A stretch of DNA of 10,133 bases from Lachnoclostridium sp. UBA6558. GTDB lineage: Bacteria; Bacillota; Clostridia; Lachnospirales; Lachnospiraceae. The stretch covers positions 1 to 10,133 of the forward strand of contig DJJW01000048.1 in the NCBI GenBank assembly GCA_002434335.1, given 5' to 3'. The notes beneath the pieces are model-generated. The model had not been told where the DNA came from. It worked only from the letters and a program-made list of their open reading frames with translations, and ran no database searches. This document shows, piece after piece, positions 1 through 7,513 of this stretch. Made by a program: the position numbers and the translations under genes. How positions within the stretch are numbered: the stretch's first letter is position 1; each line of letters starts with the position of its first letter.

Positions 1-182
1 ATGCGTTGAAAATTTTGATTTTACCAATTTTCTTATAGTTTCATTAAGCTTTTTATGGCTACTATCAGATTAGTCTTATGTAGAAAATAAGTCCTTATAT
101 TGTAAATTTTTTTCTGTTTTTATAAAGCAACCATACAACAATTATAAAATCAATATCATTTTTGTTAAATTATTCACATTTT

Positions 183-205
183 TGTAAGTAAATTTTTACT
201 TTACA
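183..205. promoter_or_regulatory. Inverted repeat, possible operator over the cellulase -35 element
   Basis: Two nested inverted repeats lie here. TGTAA (183-187) is opposed to TTACA (201-205), and GTAAA (188-192) is opposed to TTTAC (195-199), with one extra base on the right side. The right outer arm covers the candidate -35 hexamer at 200-205, a typical place for a repressor site. The surrounding DNA is very A/T-rich, so chance palindromes are common. No known regulator motif was recognised, and the operator role is inference only. Confidence 0.3.
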
Positions 206-228
206 TCAAAATTTTTTAGCTGTAATAT
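200..228 (+). promoter_or_regulatory. Predicted sigma-A promoter of the endoglucanase gene
   Basis: A TTTACA hexamer at 200-205 is followed after 17 bases by TAATAT at 223-228, matching the housekeeping -35/-10 arrangement with ideal spacing. The -10 element matches TATAAT at four of six positions and is preceded directly by TG. Transcription would start near 235, leaving an untranslated leader of about 65 bases before the cellulase start at 302. The rest of 1-199 is A/T-rich DNA in which I see no gene. In this base composition other promoter-like pairs are possible. Confidence 0.5.
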
Positions 229-301
229 TATGGCGTATTAGAAATAAATGGAAGTCGACTCCACGCAAACTATCAATGAATGCACAGAAAAGGAGAGTAT
301 A

Positions 302-1978
302 ATGATTAAAAATGCAAAAAGAACGCTGATTTCTCTTGCTGTTGTTATTGTTCTGGTAAGCTCAGTTATACCAAAAGCTACCGTTACAGCAGCTTCCTCA
401 GATTATTCTCATCTTATTGGTAATTCTGATGTAAAAAAACCTTCTGTCGGAGGTAAATTACAGGTACTTGATAAAAATGGCATAAAGACACTATGCGGTG
501 AAGACGGTAATCCGATTCAGTTAAGGGGGATGAGTACCCATGGGTTACAGTGGTTTCCTGAGGTTGTCAATAATAATGCATTTTCAGCTCTTGCCAATGA
601 CTGGGCGGCAAATGTAATACGCCTTGCCATGTATATAGGGGAAGATGGGTATGCAGCCAATCCATCGGTCAAACAGAAAGTTATAAAAGGAATAGACTAT
701 GCCATTGCAAATGATCTTTATGTAATCGTAGACTGGCATATGATTAATCCCGGAAATCCAAATAACAGTATCTATTCAGGAGCACAAAGCTTCTTCAATG
801 AAATCTCTGATCTGTATCCAAATAATAAAAACATTATATATGAATTATGCAATGAACCTAACGGTGAAAATGGAGGCGTATCAAATGATGCAGCCGGATG
901 GTCTCAGGTTAAAGCATATGCGGCTCCTATCGTTCAGCTGTTAAGAAATAAAGGCAATGAAAATCTAATTATCGTTGGTTCTCCCTTCTGGAGCCAAAGA
1001 CCTGATTTGGCCGCAGATAATCCAATTGCCGATAAAAACACAATGTATTCTGTTCATTTCTATAGCGGTACCAATCCGGTATCAAATGTGGATACCGATA
1101 GAAATAATGCCATGAGTAACGTAAGATATGCTCTGAACCATGGGGTTGGAGTATTTGCTACAGAATGGGGAACCAGTCTTTCCACTGGTACTACCGGGCC
1201 GTATCTGGCAAAAGCTGATGCCTGGTTAGATTTCCTTAATGCAAATAACATAAGCTGGTGTAATTTCTCACTCTGCAACAAGGACGAAGTAGCCTCTGCA
1301 TTAAAAAGTACAACAAGCTTTGAACCTGGTTCTGATAAGATATGGGCAGATAGTGAATTGACTGCCTCAGGTCAATATGTACGTGCCCGTATTAAAGGGA
1401 TATATTATGCCACGCCGGAAGATCCCAAGCCCAATAAACCACAGCCGCCCTTAGATTTTTCATCCGGATTTTGGGATTTTAACGATGGTACAACACAAGG
1501 CTTTGGTATCAATGGGGACAGCCCCATTACTTCCATTCTGATTCAAAATGCTAATAATGCCTTAGAACTTCGTGGACTTAATACCTATGGCAGCAATGAT
1601 TTATCAGAAGGTAACTTTTGGGCAAATGCACGTCTTTCAGCTGATGTCTGGGGGCAGTCTATTAATATCTATGGGTTGACAAAACTTACTATGGATGTTA
1701 TCTCTCCCACACCAACCAATGTATCAATAGCTGCAATTCCCCAAAGCGACACCCATGGATGGGCTAATCCTGCAAAAGCGGTGCATATCAGCACAAATAA
1801 TTTTACAGCTCAGTCAGACGGTACCTATAAAGCAACCTTGACGATTTCTGTTGATGATAGCCCCAACTTCAAAACGATAGCTGCAGATTCTAATGATAGT
1901 TTCGTAAGAAATATGATATTATTTATTGGAGCAAGCTCCGATAACATCTCTTTGGATAATATTAAATTTACAAAATAA
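302..1978 (+). CDS. Secreted GH5 endoglucanase (cellulase) with C-terminal CBM17
   Basis: This is a 558-residue extracellular endo-beta-1,4-glucanase that cuts internal bonds of cellulose or related beta-glucans. Residues 1-30 form a signal peptide: basic start, hydrophobic stretch about 9-22, and likely cleavage after TVTA. A GH5 barrel (subfamily 2 type) spans about 48-370. Its likely acid/base is Glu185 in LCNEP, and its nucleophile is Glu288 in ATEWG. His146 (DWH), His252 and Tyr254 (VHFYS) and Trp319 fit the active-site cleft. A short proline-rich linker (about 372-385) leads to a CBM17 module (about 389-556) with the WDFNDGT start, the NFWANARL segment and Trp487. The layout matches clostridial EngF-type enzymes. 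No dockerin or S-layer repeat is visible, so it is probably a free enzyme. I chose the ATG at 302 because AGGAG lies six bases upstream and the signal peptide begins there. The in-frame ATG at 248 lacks such a site and would place 18 polar residues before the signal. Confidence 0.95.
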   Translation: MIKNAKRTLISLAVVIVLVSSVIPKATVTAASSDYSHLIGNSDVKKPSVGGKLQVLDKNGIKTLCGEDGNPIQLRGMSTHGLQWFPEVVNNNAFSALANDWAANVIRLAMYIGEDGYAANPSVKQKVIKGIDYAIANDLYVIVDWHMINPGNPNNSIYSGAQSFFNEISDLYPNNKNIIYELCNEPNGENGGVSNDAAGWSQVKAYAAPIVQLLRNKGNENLIIVGSPFWSQRPDLAADNPIADKNTMYSVHFYSGTNPVSNVDTDRNNAMSNVRYALNHGVGVFATEWGTSLSTGTTGPYLAKADAWLDFLNANNISWCNFSLCNKDEVASALKSTTSFEPGSDKIWADSELTASGQYVRARIKGIYYATPEDPKPNKPQPPLDFSSGFWDFNDGTTQGFGINGDSPITSILIQNANNALELRGLNTYGSNDLSEGNFWANARLSADVWGQSINIYGLTKLTMDVISPTPTNVSIAAIPQSDTHGWANPAKAVHISTNNFTAQSDGTYKATLTISVDDSPNFKTIAADSNDSFVRNMILFIGASSDNISLDNIKFTK

Positions 1979-2017
1979 GCTTGTATATATAATTTACGAG
2001 ATAAGCTTGTATATATA
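1975..2017 (+). repeat. Partial tandem duplication of a 26-bp unit at the cellulase 3' end
   Basis: The 17-bp sequence ATAAGCTTGTATATATA occurs at 1975-1991 and again at 2001-2017, offset by 26 bases. The first copy contains the TAA stop codon of the cellulase (1976-1978). The pattern is that of a 26-bp unit repeated about 1.65 times, as produced by replication slippage. No function is evident. Confidence 0.75.
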
Positions 2018-2019
2018 TC

Positions 2020-2103
2020 ATGAGGCTCTTCCGCCTGGTTGACTGGAAAATGATTATTAAATATAGAATTCATCTTCCAGGAAAGGGCCTCATTTTATAT
2101 TTT
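2020..2103 (+). terminator. Long-hairpin intrinsic terminator after the endoglucanase gene
   Basis: The outer stem pairs ATGAGGCTCTT (2020-2030) with AAGGGCCTCAT (2083-2093) over 11 pairs, one of them G-U. It is followed directly by TTTTATATTTT. An inner stem pairs CTGGAAAATGA (2043-2053) with TCATCTTCCAG (2070-2080) with one mismatch. The tract of T lies on the + strand side, so the structure ends the cellulase transcript. The converging operon would also meet the hairpin, but no T tract follows it on that strand. Confidence 0.75.
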
Positions 2104-2128
2104 AACTGCTCCGCGTTTATAGCTTCCA

Positions 2129-2172
2129 CTGACTGTGCTTACAATCATGACAGCCAGCTTTATATCCTATTT
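2129..2172 (+). terminator. Weak second hairpin between the convergent genes
   Basis: CTGACTGT (2129-2136) can pair with ACAGCCAG (2150-2157), including one G-U pair, around a 13-base loop. A T-rich stretch ending in TTTTT follows near 2170. It could be a backup terminator for the cellulase transcript. Read from the other strand it is the first hairpin after the glycosyltransferase stop, but lacks a T tract there. The support is modest. Confidence 0.25.
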
Positions 2173-3249
2173 TTAGCCATAGAAATCAATCGTTTTCGGA
2201 AAGTAGAGTATTTTGGCTTTTACATTCGTCATTAATTGGATAAAGATATCTAAGTCTGAATCCTCAATATAGTCAAATACAGTTAGCTTAATCGCCTCAT
2301 CCATGGCGTATTTGCTGATTGCAGATTTTATCTCTTCTTTCTTTTTAATATCATCGTAGCATATCTCTATTGAGCTTAACGTTTGATCCACTTCCAACTT
2401 CTTGTAATTATGGGCGATACTATGGAATAATTCATAAATCTCCTGGTCCGATAAGCCAAAAAAACCAGGATATTTTTTTATAAACACGGAAGTATTATAG
2501 TCTACCTCCTCGATTTTATCTTTTTCTACGGTATCTTCTTCCTTTGAGCCATGAAACTGATGAATAACTGTCCCTTTGGTATTGATAGCAAGCTTCATTC
2601 CTTTCTGGCACATACGGTAAACAAACTCGATGTCCTCTATGCCCCATTTTTTCAGTTCTTCATCAAAGCCCTCTGTTAATTCAATCCATTTCTTTGGTAC
2701 TGCCAGGTTGCAGGTTAATGCAAACAGGAAGGGCACCTTCATGCTATTCGCATTGTAGGAAAGGGTTTCAAAGATCTGATGTCTAAAATCCACTCCTGTT
2801 TGATAAGACCTTAAAAGGTTTTTATCGAATATAGATTTATTCAATACTATTTGCTCATCAATTGGTTGGTTAAGCAGCAACCGCATTCCAACTACCGCCA
2901 TATCGCAGCTTTGTTCAAAAAAGCGATCCAGCTTTATCAAATAATCAGGTCTGACCAGAATATCTCCGTCTATAAAAACTACAATATCACCCGTTACATT
3001 TTTAAGTCCATAGTTCCTTGCCCTTGCTCTGGAGGAATTCCCATTTCTTGGCAAGTATGTATAAATAAAAGAATATTTCTTATGTTCGGATATTACGGAC
3101 TGAAAGGTATCATCCAGGGAACCATCATCAACAATTATTACTTCATAGGATATCGCTTCGGTGGTTTCGATATAATCCAATGCCCTTAAGGTATTGATAA
3201 CCAGATTTCTATTTTGATAGGTAGGAATTACAAAACTATACTTTCTCAA
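2173..3249 (-). CDS. Family 2 (GT-A fold) glycosyltransferase, TTG start, last gene of the NRPS operon
   Basis: This 358-residue enzyme is predicted to be cytoplasmic and to transfer a sugar from a nucleotide-sugar donor. The GT2 nucleotide-binding start YSFVIPTYQNR is at 4-14, IIVDDGS at 38-44, and the metal-binding DGD at 94-96. A GT7C-like segment around 194-213 (GFDEELKKWGIEDIEF) carries the probable acidic acceptor-site residues Glu205 and Asp206, and His230 lies close behind. Residues after about 250 form a C-terminal extension that I do not recognise. The frame is open further upstream, but TTG at 3249 is the best start: GGAGG ends exactly eight bases before it and the protein then begins at the GT2 fold. 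The start is four bases after the NRPS stop, so translation is probably coupled. Its acceptor is unknown. Context suggests the product of the NRPS-like protein or a scaffold made upstream. A cell-wall or exopolysaccharide role is the alternative. Confidence 0.85.
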   Translation of the reverse strand: MRKYSFVIPTYQNRNLVINTLRALDYIETTEAISYEVIIVDDGSLDDTFQSVISEHKKYSFIYTYLPRNGNSSRARARNYGLKNVTGDIVVFIDGDILVRPDYLIKLDRFFEQSCDMAVVGMRLLLNQPIDEQIVLNKSIFDKNLLRSYQTGVDFRHQIFETLSYNANSMKVPFLFALTCNLAVPKKWIELTEGFDEELKKWGIEDIEFVYRMCQKGMKLAINTKGTVIHQFHGSKEEDTVEKDKIEEVDYNTSVFIKKYPGFFGLSDQEIYELFHSIAHNYKKLEVDQTLSSIEICYDDIKKKEEIKSAISKYAMDEAIKLTVFDYIEDSDLDIFIQLMTNVKAKILYFPKTIDFYG

Positions 3250-3253
3250 AGCC

Positions 3254-6200
3254 TCACCCTCCAAACTTTCTATTAAGCAGCCCATAAATTTCATCCAGAA
3301 GTTTATATTCCACATCTTTTGCCAGTATGATTTCATTCGAAACGTTTTTAATAGCCTTCTTTTGCTCTGTTGTTAATTCCTGCAGTTTAAACTCCTGAAG
3401 AACCTGACCCAGAAACTGCTTTCGCATTTCATCAAACTTTAAAACCAGCTGATAATATTCTTCCTTCTTCCTTACCAGTTCAAAGCCTAAGTTATATTTT
3501 TCTATAACATAGCTCAGTCTGACATATAAGCATTTCTTATGTTCAGCCAATAAATGCAGCGCCCGGTAGTCCACATGAAATTCACCCTGTAAGATATTAC
3601 GAAGCTCTTCTACTAATTTCTCATAGACCTCCATACCAAAAGTAACCCGATTCACGTCATATTCAAAGTTGTATAATCGGTATTCGTCCGGTTTACTGTG
3701 TATATAATCATATAAATCCTCCATGAATTTACGTTTAGAAAATGGAAATTGCCGCTCCGGGGATTTTAATTTCATTAACTGCACCGCTGACCAGGCGCAC
3801 CAAGGCGCATAATTTAAATAATGCGCTTTACTGCTGTGAAAGGATTTATTCAGTTCATCATAACCAAACAATAATTCCGTAAATAATCTGGATCTGTCAA
3901 AGCCAGCACCTTTTACCTGCCTTGTCTCATCATCATACCCATAGACAATAGAAGCATGCACATAATGATTTCTCTTATAATCATGTTTGTTACTTAGTTC
4001 ATATTCATCCAGATTAAGAATAAGGTAATACCCTAACTGTATTTTTTCCTTTATAAAATCCACGATGCTATCGACCTCCTGCAGTAAATGATATCCCAGG
4101 CAAATGACATCCGCAATATCCGCATAAGAGTCCCGGGGTTCCAAATAATTGATTTCCAGGAAACCACTGGCATCTTTATAGGAAAATATCTGAATATAGT
4201 TGGAATAAAACCATCCAATATAATTACCATTCGCAAGTATTGCACATAGAGGCAAACTCCTGTGGAGATAGGTAGTAATTTCATTCTGTGCTGCTGCGGG
4301 CAATTCTGCTTTTGCTTTATACTCTCCGATATTATATTCTGTAATGACCGCCTTGCCCTTTATATCTTTGAGATTCTCCAGTTCCTTCATATTATACATA
4401 TTTTCAACCAGCTCGAATTGATTGTTTACTGCTTGTCCTCTGTAATTCAGAATCTTTTTTATACTGCCTCCCTGAAACATTTCATTTACTTCCAGATCAA
4501 TTCCATTATCTTTCGCCATAGTACAGGCTAATACTGCAAGCAGGGAGTCCCCTCCTAAGTCAAAGAAATTATCCTGTAGGCTAACCTGCGGAACCTGTAA
4601 CAGCTCCTCCCATATTTCTACCAGAGTTTCCTCTTCTTTTGTGGAGGGTGCCTGATACTCCGCGCCTGTCCTCATTTTACCAACAGGGTCCGGAAGTGCT
4701 TTTTTATCAAGCTTACCGTTATGATTGGTAGGAATACTATCCAGTTGAACATAAAAGGCAGGTATCATATAATTGGGCAGTTTATCTGTAAGAAATGTTC
4801 TTAATTCTCCAACAGACATTTCCCTTTTCGCCGTAAGATAGGCTGTTATGGCCTTTTTTCCCTGCAACTCCTTTAAGACAACTGCTACCTGGTTAATATC
4901 CTCATGTTTGCATAAACTGGTCTCAATTTCTCCCAGCTCGATTCGAAAACCTCTGATTTTAACCTGTTGATCAATACGTCCCAAATATTCAATATTACCG
5001 TCTGGCATCCATCTTGCAAGATCCCCGGACCGGTATAATCTGCCTTCCCCATAAGGATTTTTTATAAACTTCTCCTTCGTCATTTCAGTAAGATTCAGAT
5101 ACCCTCTTGCCAGCCCTTCCCCCCATACGCATAACTCTCCAGGAACACCAATGCCGCATAAATGCATCTGATTCATAATATAAACCCCTAAGGTAGGTAT
5201 TGCTGTACCAATATCGCTTATGCCTTTTTCAATTTCCAAACTGCCAATCTCTTTGTAGGTTACATGTACCGTTGTTTCTGTTATTCCATACATGTTAACT
5301 ATCTTTCCATCCGGGTGAGAGTCTTTCCATTGTTTCAATCGTTTCGGTGACAGGGCTTCTCCGCCGAATATTAAATATCTTATATGGTCTTTTTCCTTCC
5401 ACCTGTTTAAACTCATTAAATTATAGAAAGACGAAGGAACCTGATTCAATACGGTAACCTTTTCCTTTACAATAAGGTCAAGAAACTGCTGCCCGTTCTT
5501 TGCTGTCTCCTTCGGAACTATTACCAGTTTTCCGCCATATAAGGTTGCTCCATACATTTCCCAGACTGAGAAGTCAAAGCAGAAGGAGTGAAACATAGTC
5601 CAAACGTCAGAACTGTTAAAGTCAAACTGAAATTTACTGTTAAACAATAAACGCACCAGGTTTCTATGTTCAATCATAACTCCTTTGGGATTACCGGTTG
5701 TTCCTGACGTATAGATTACATATAAAATATCCTCCGGCCTATTAACCGGTATCGGATTACATTCTACACCCTTTGCAAATTCTTCATCGCCCAAATTCAC
5801 CACCGGAACCTCAAGTCCATTTGTTTCCGCCTGATAAGCCAATACCGCCTTCGGTTTACAATCCTTCATGATGTAATCAATTCTGTCCATAGGATATTCT
5901 GTATTAATTGGAACATAGGCCCCTCCCGCTTTAACAATTCCATAGATACCTATGATCATTTCGATACTTCGTTCAGCCAATATGGCTACGAAATCACAAG
6001 ACTTAACCCCCATTGCACGTAATTTATCTGCTACAGCATTTGCTCTGTTATTTAGCTCACCATAGGTTATACTTTCATTTTCGTACACAACAGCGATAGC
6101 ATCCGGCGTTCTTACTGCCTGTTCTTCAAAAATTTCTACAATGGTTTTCTTCGGATAATCTGCCGCACTCTTGTTAAATTCCTGCAATATCAGCTTCTTT

Positions 6201-6751
6201 TCTTCCGGTGTTATAAAATCAATATCAAGGACTCTGCATTTGTCATCTCCCGCTATGTAATTGACAATATTGCAGTAATGTTTTTCTAATCTTATTACGG
6301 AACTGTCATCCCATAAATTTTTATCATATAACAGGGCTGTCTTTTTGCCTGTAATCTTAAAGGCCAGGTCCACCCCTATCTCTCCCTGAAAAGGATTATA
6401 GAGAATAGCCGTAACCTTTTCTGCATTATGAATCAGCGCCTCGGCTCTCCCCTGTACCTCCCACATCCGGTCACTATCCTCCATAGAGAAGGAAATCACC
6501 TCACTGGTATCCTCCCTGTATAAGCCGCAGGTAATGCAATCCTGCCTGGTATACTGAAACAGTAAGATCAGAAAGGCCGCAAACCCGGTCCTGGGATTTG
6601 GTAAACTGCATTCTATTTTTCGCTCTGCTATATCCGGTTCCAGTTCCCTGTTTCTGGCATGGTCTGTCACTATATTGGTCTCTGCCACTTCATATAATGC
6701 TTTCTGATCTGCTAATTTAAAATAATCTTCCCACCTCAATTTATTTTCCAT
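3254..6751 (-). CDS. NRPS-like protein: truncated C, threonine-type A, PCP, BtrH-like acyltransferase domain
   Basis: This 1165-residue protein likely activates an amino acid as adenylate and holds it on a carrier thioester. Residues 1-195 resemble the C-terminal half of a condensation domain, without any HHxxxDG motif. The adenylation domain covers about 205-690: YTSGTTGNPKG (347-357), YGITETT (488-494), YRSGDLAR (573-580), GRIDQQVKIRG (591-601) and NGKLDK (678-683). Specificity positions read Asp393, Phe394, Trp397, Asn436, Ile461, Gly463, Met487, Val495, His496, Lys680, the known threonine code. A carrier domain (about 700-770) has Ser736 in LGGDS for the phosphopantetheine arm. There is no thioesterase. 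Residues 801-1165 resemble the BtrH/C39-like acyltransferase group, with Cys836 (LPLC) and NHYVHASIVYGYDD (928-941, His929/His932) as candidate catalytic or structural residues and an LLAEHKK segment (1067-1073). It starts 18 bases after the ATPase stop, behind GAGGGGGG. A, PCP and the threonine code are firm; the C-terminal assignment is moderate. Confidence 0.9.
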   Translation of the reverse strand: MENKLRWEDYFKLADQKALYEVAETNIVTDHARNRELEPDIAERKIECSLPNPRTGFAAFLILLFQYTRQDCITCGLYREDTSEVISFSMEDSDRMWEVQGRAEALIHNAEKVTAILYNPFQGEIGVDLAFKITGKKTALLYDKNLWDDSSVIRLEKHYCNIVNYIAGDDKCRVLDIDFITPEEKKLILQEFNKSAADYPKKTIVEIFEEQAVRTPDAIAVVYENESITYGELNNRANAVADKLRAMGVKSCDFVAILAERSIEMIIGIYGIVKAGGAYVPINTEYPMDRIDYIMKDCKPKAVLAYQAETNGLEVPVVNLGDEEFAKGVECNPIPVNRPEDILYVIYTSGTTGNPKGVMIEHRNLVRLLFNSKFQFDFNSSDVWTMFHSFCFDFSVWEMYGATLYGGKLVIVPKETAKNGQQFLDLIVKEKVTVLNQVPSSFYNLMSLNRWKEKDHIRYLIFGGEALSPKRLKQWKDSHPDGKIVNMYGITETTVHVTYKEIGSLEIEKGISDIGTAIPTLGVYIMNQMHLCGIGVPGELCVWGEGLARGYLNLTEMTKEKFIKNPYGEGRLYRSGDLARWMPDGNIEYLGRIDQQVKIRGFRIELGEIETSLCKHEDINQVAVVLKELQGKKAITAYLTAKREMSVGELRTFLTDKLPNYMIPAFYVQLDSIPTNHNGKLDKKALPDPVGKMRTGAEYQAPSTKEEETLVEIWEELLQVPQVSLQDNFFDLGGDSLLAVLACTMAKDNGIDLEVNEMFQGGSIKKILNYRGQAVNNQFELVENMYNMKELENLKDIKGKAVITEYNIGEYKAKAELPAAAQNEITTYLHRSLPLCAILANGNYIGWFYSNYIQIFSYKDASGFLEINYLEPRDSYADIADVICLGYHLLQEVDSIVDFIKEKIQLGYYLILNLDEYELSNKHDYKRNHYVHASIVYGYDDETRQVKGAGFDRSRLFTELLFGYDELNKSFHSSKAHYLNYAPWCAWSAVQLMKLKSPERQFPFSKRKFMEDLYDYIHSKPDEYRLYNFEYDVNRVTFGMEVYEKLVEELRNILQGEFHVDYRALHLLAEHKKCLYVRLSYVIEKYNLGFELVRKKEEYYQLVLKFDEMRKQFLGQVLQEFKLQELTTEQKKAIKNVSNEIILAKDVEYKLLDEIYGLLNRKFGG
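3258..3262 (-). promoter_or_regulatory. Ribosome binding site that sets the TTG start of the glycosyltransferase
   Basis: A perfect GGAGG lies inside the last codons of the NRPS-like gene, eight bases before TTG at 3249-3247. The in-frame ATG codons farther upstream would add residues that do not belong to the GT2 fold and would extend up to 80 bases into the NRPS-like gene. Confidence 0.7.
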
Positions 6752-6763
6752 CTAAATTTACTG

Positions 6764-6771
6764 CCCCCCTC
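6764..6771 (-). promoter_or_regulatory. Ribosome binding site of the NRPS-like gene
   Basis: GAGGGGGG overlaps the stop codon of the preceding ATPase and lies 12 bases before the ATG at 6751. The spacing is slightly long. Its position ties expression of the two genes together. Confidence 0.5.
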
Positions 6772-7513
6772 AATTGATTGCATATTGACTTTGAAAGATA
6801 TCTTTGTATTCCTCATTCTCTTTCCATAAGACGTCCAGAGAAGCATCTCCAACAATTCTTCCGTCCTTTAAGACAATTCCCCGGTCTAACTTAATAATAG
6901 AAGATAATCTGTGTGCAATAACAATAACAGTCCTTCCTTTCGATATTCTTTCAATGGTTTCATTAATTATTTTCTCCGATTGATAATCCAGTGCGGAAGT
7001 AGCTTCATCGAAAATGATGATTTTCGGATTCTTAAGCATAATTCGTGCTATGTTTAGCCGTTGTCTCTGACCACCGGACAAAATGGAACCTTTTTCACCC
7101 ACAATCGTGTCATAGCCATGTTCCAGCTGCGCAACTACTTCCTTAAAACCTGCATATTCGCATGCCTGTTCAATTTCCTCCCTGTCTGCCTCCGGTTTTG
7201 CCAGCTTTAGGTTCTCCCATATGGACATATTGAAAATAGTGCTTTCCTGCATTACCACACCAATGCAGTTATGGATATCTTCCTCCTTCACAAGCTTCAG
7301 TTCCTGTCCGTCAATACAAAGTCTGCCTTCACTTGGGGAATAGAGACAGGATAATAATTTAACCAAGGTACTTTTCCCGCACCCGCTTTTCCCAATAATC
7401 GCAATGCGTTCTCCCCTTTTTATTTCTAAATTAATATTTGAAAGGGTATTGCCCACTTGGTTCTTATAACGAAAGGACAGGTTTTGAAATGAAATGTTAT
7501 AAAATGGGTGCAC
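6770..7513 (-). CDS. ABC exporter ATPase domain, out of frame with its permease half
   Basis: This 247-residue nucleotide-binding domain powers export in the cytoplasm. It is complete: Walker A GKSGCGKST (41-49), Q-loop Gln89, signature LSGGQ (145-149), Walker B IIIFDEA (165-171) with catalytic Glu170, and switch His201 in IAHR. It begins at the beta-strand that normally follows the linker of a fused half-transporter. The start used here is the GTG at 7513. Only a weak purine stretch (AAGAAAG) precedes it, and the frame is closed upstream by TAA at 7529-7531. The preceding permease overlaps it in another frame. Joined across a one-base shift, the two would form a normal half-transporter of about 580 residues. 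It is therefore either the separated half of a broken or misread gene, or a genuine stand-alone ATPase translated by coupling. The start is uncertain. Confidence 0.8.
   Translation of the reverse strand: MHPFYNISFQNLSFRYKNQVGNTLSNINLEIKRGERIAIIGKSGCGKSTLVKLLSCLYSPSEGRLCIDGQELKLVKEEDIHNCIGVVMQESTIFNMSIWENLKLAKPEADREEIEQACEYAGFKEVVAQLEHGYDTIVGEKGSILSGGQRQRLNIARIMLKNPKIIIFDEATSALDYQSEKIINETIERISKGRTVIVIAHRLSSIIKLDRGIVLKDGRIVGDASLDVLWKENEEYKDIFQSQYAIN

Noticed and set aside
1..199. RNA gene, riboswitch or catabolite-repression site in the left leader
   Set aside because: I found only A/T-rich sequence, with no stable long stem, no conserved aptamer core and no good match to the cre consensus.
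248..301. Upstream in-frame ATG for the endoglucanase
   Set aside because: It has no good ribosome binding site and would put 18 polar residues before a typical signal peptide. ATG 302 has AGGAG at six bases.
2020..2235. Short + strand open frame between the convergent genes
   Set aside because: It begins within the terminator hairpin and runs into the antisense of the glycosyltransferase. There is no ribosome binding site or domain.
2851..3189. Open frame on the + strand opposite the glycosyltransferase
   Set aside because: The opposite strand encodes clear GT2 motifs over the same bases, and this frame has no recognisable domain.
4262..4531. Open frame on the + strand inside the NRPS-like gene
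   Set aside because: It lies opposite the carrier and C-terminal domain coding region, has no family resemblance, and is rich in the Cys/Phe/Ile mix typical of antisense reading.
3254..6751. Siderophore synthetase interpretation of the NRPS-like gene
   Set aside because: There are no DHB or salicylate activation genes, hydroxylase, cyclisation domain or iron-box-like element in view, and the predicted substrate threonine alone is not diagnostic.
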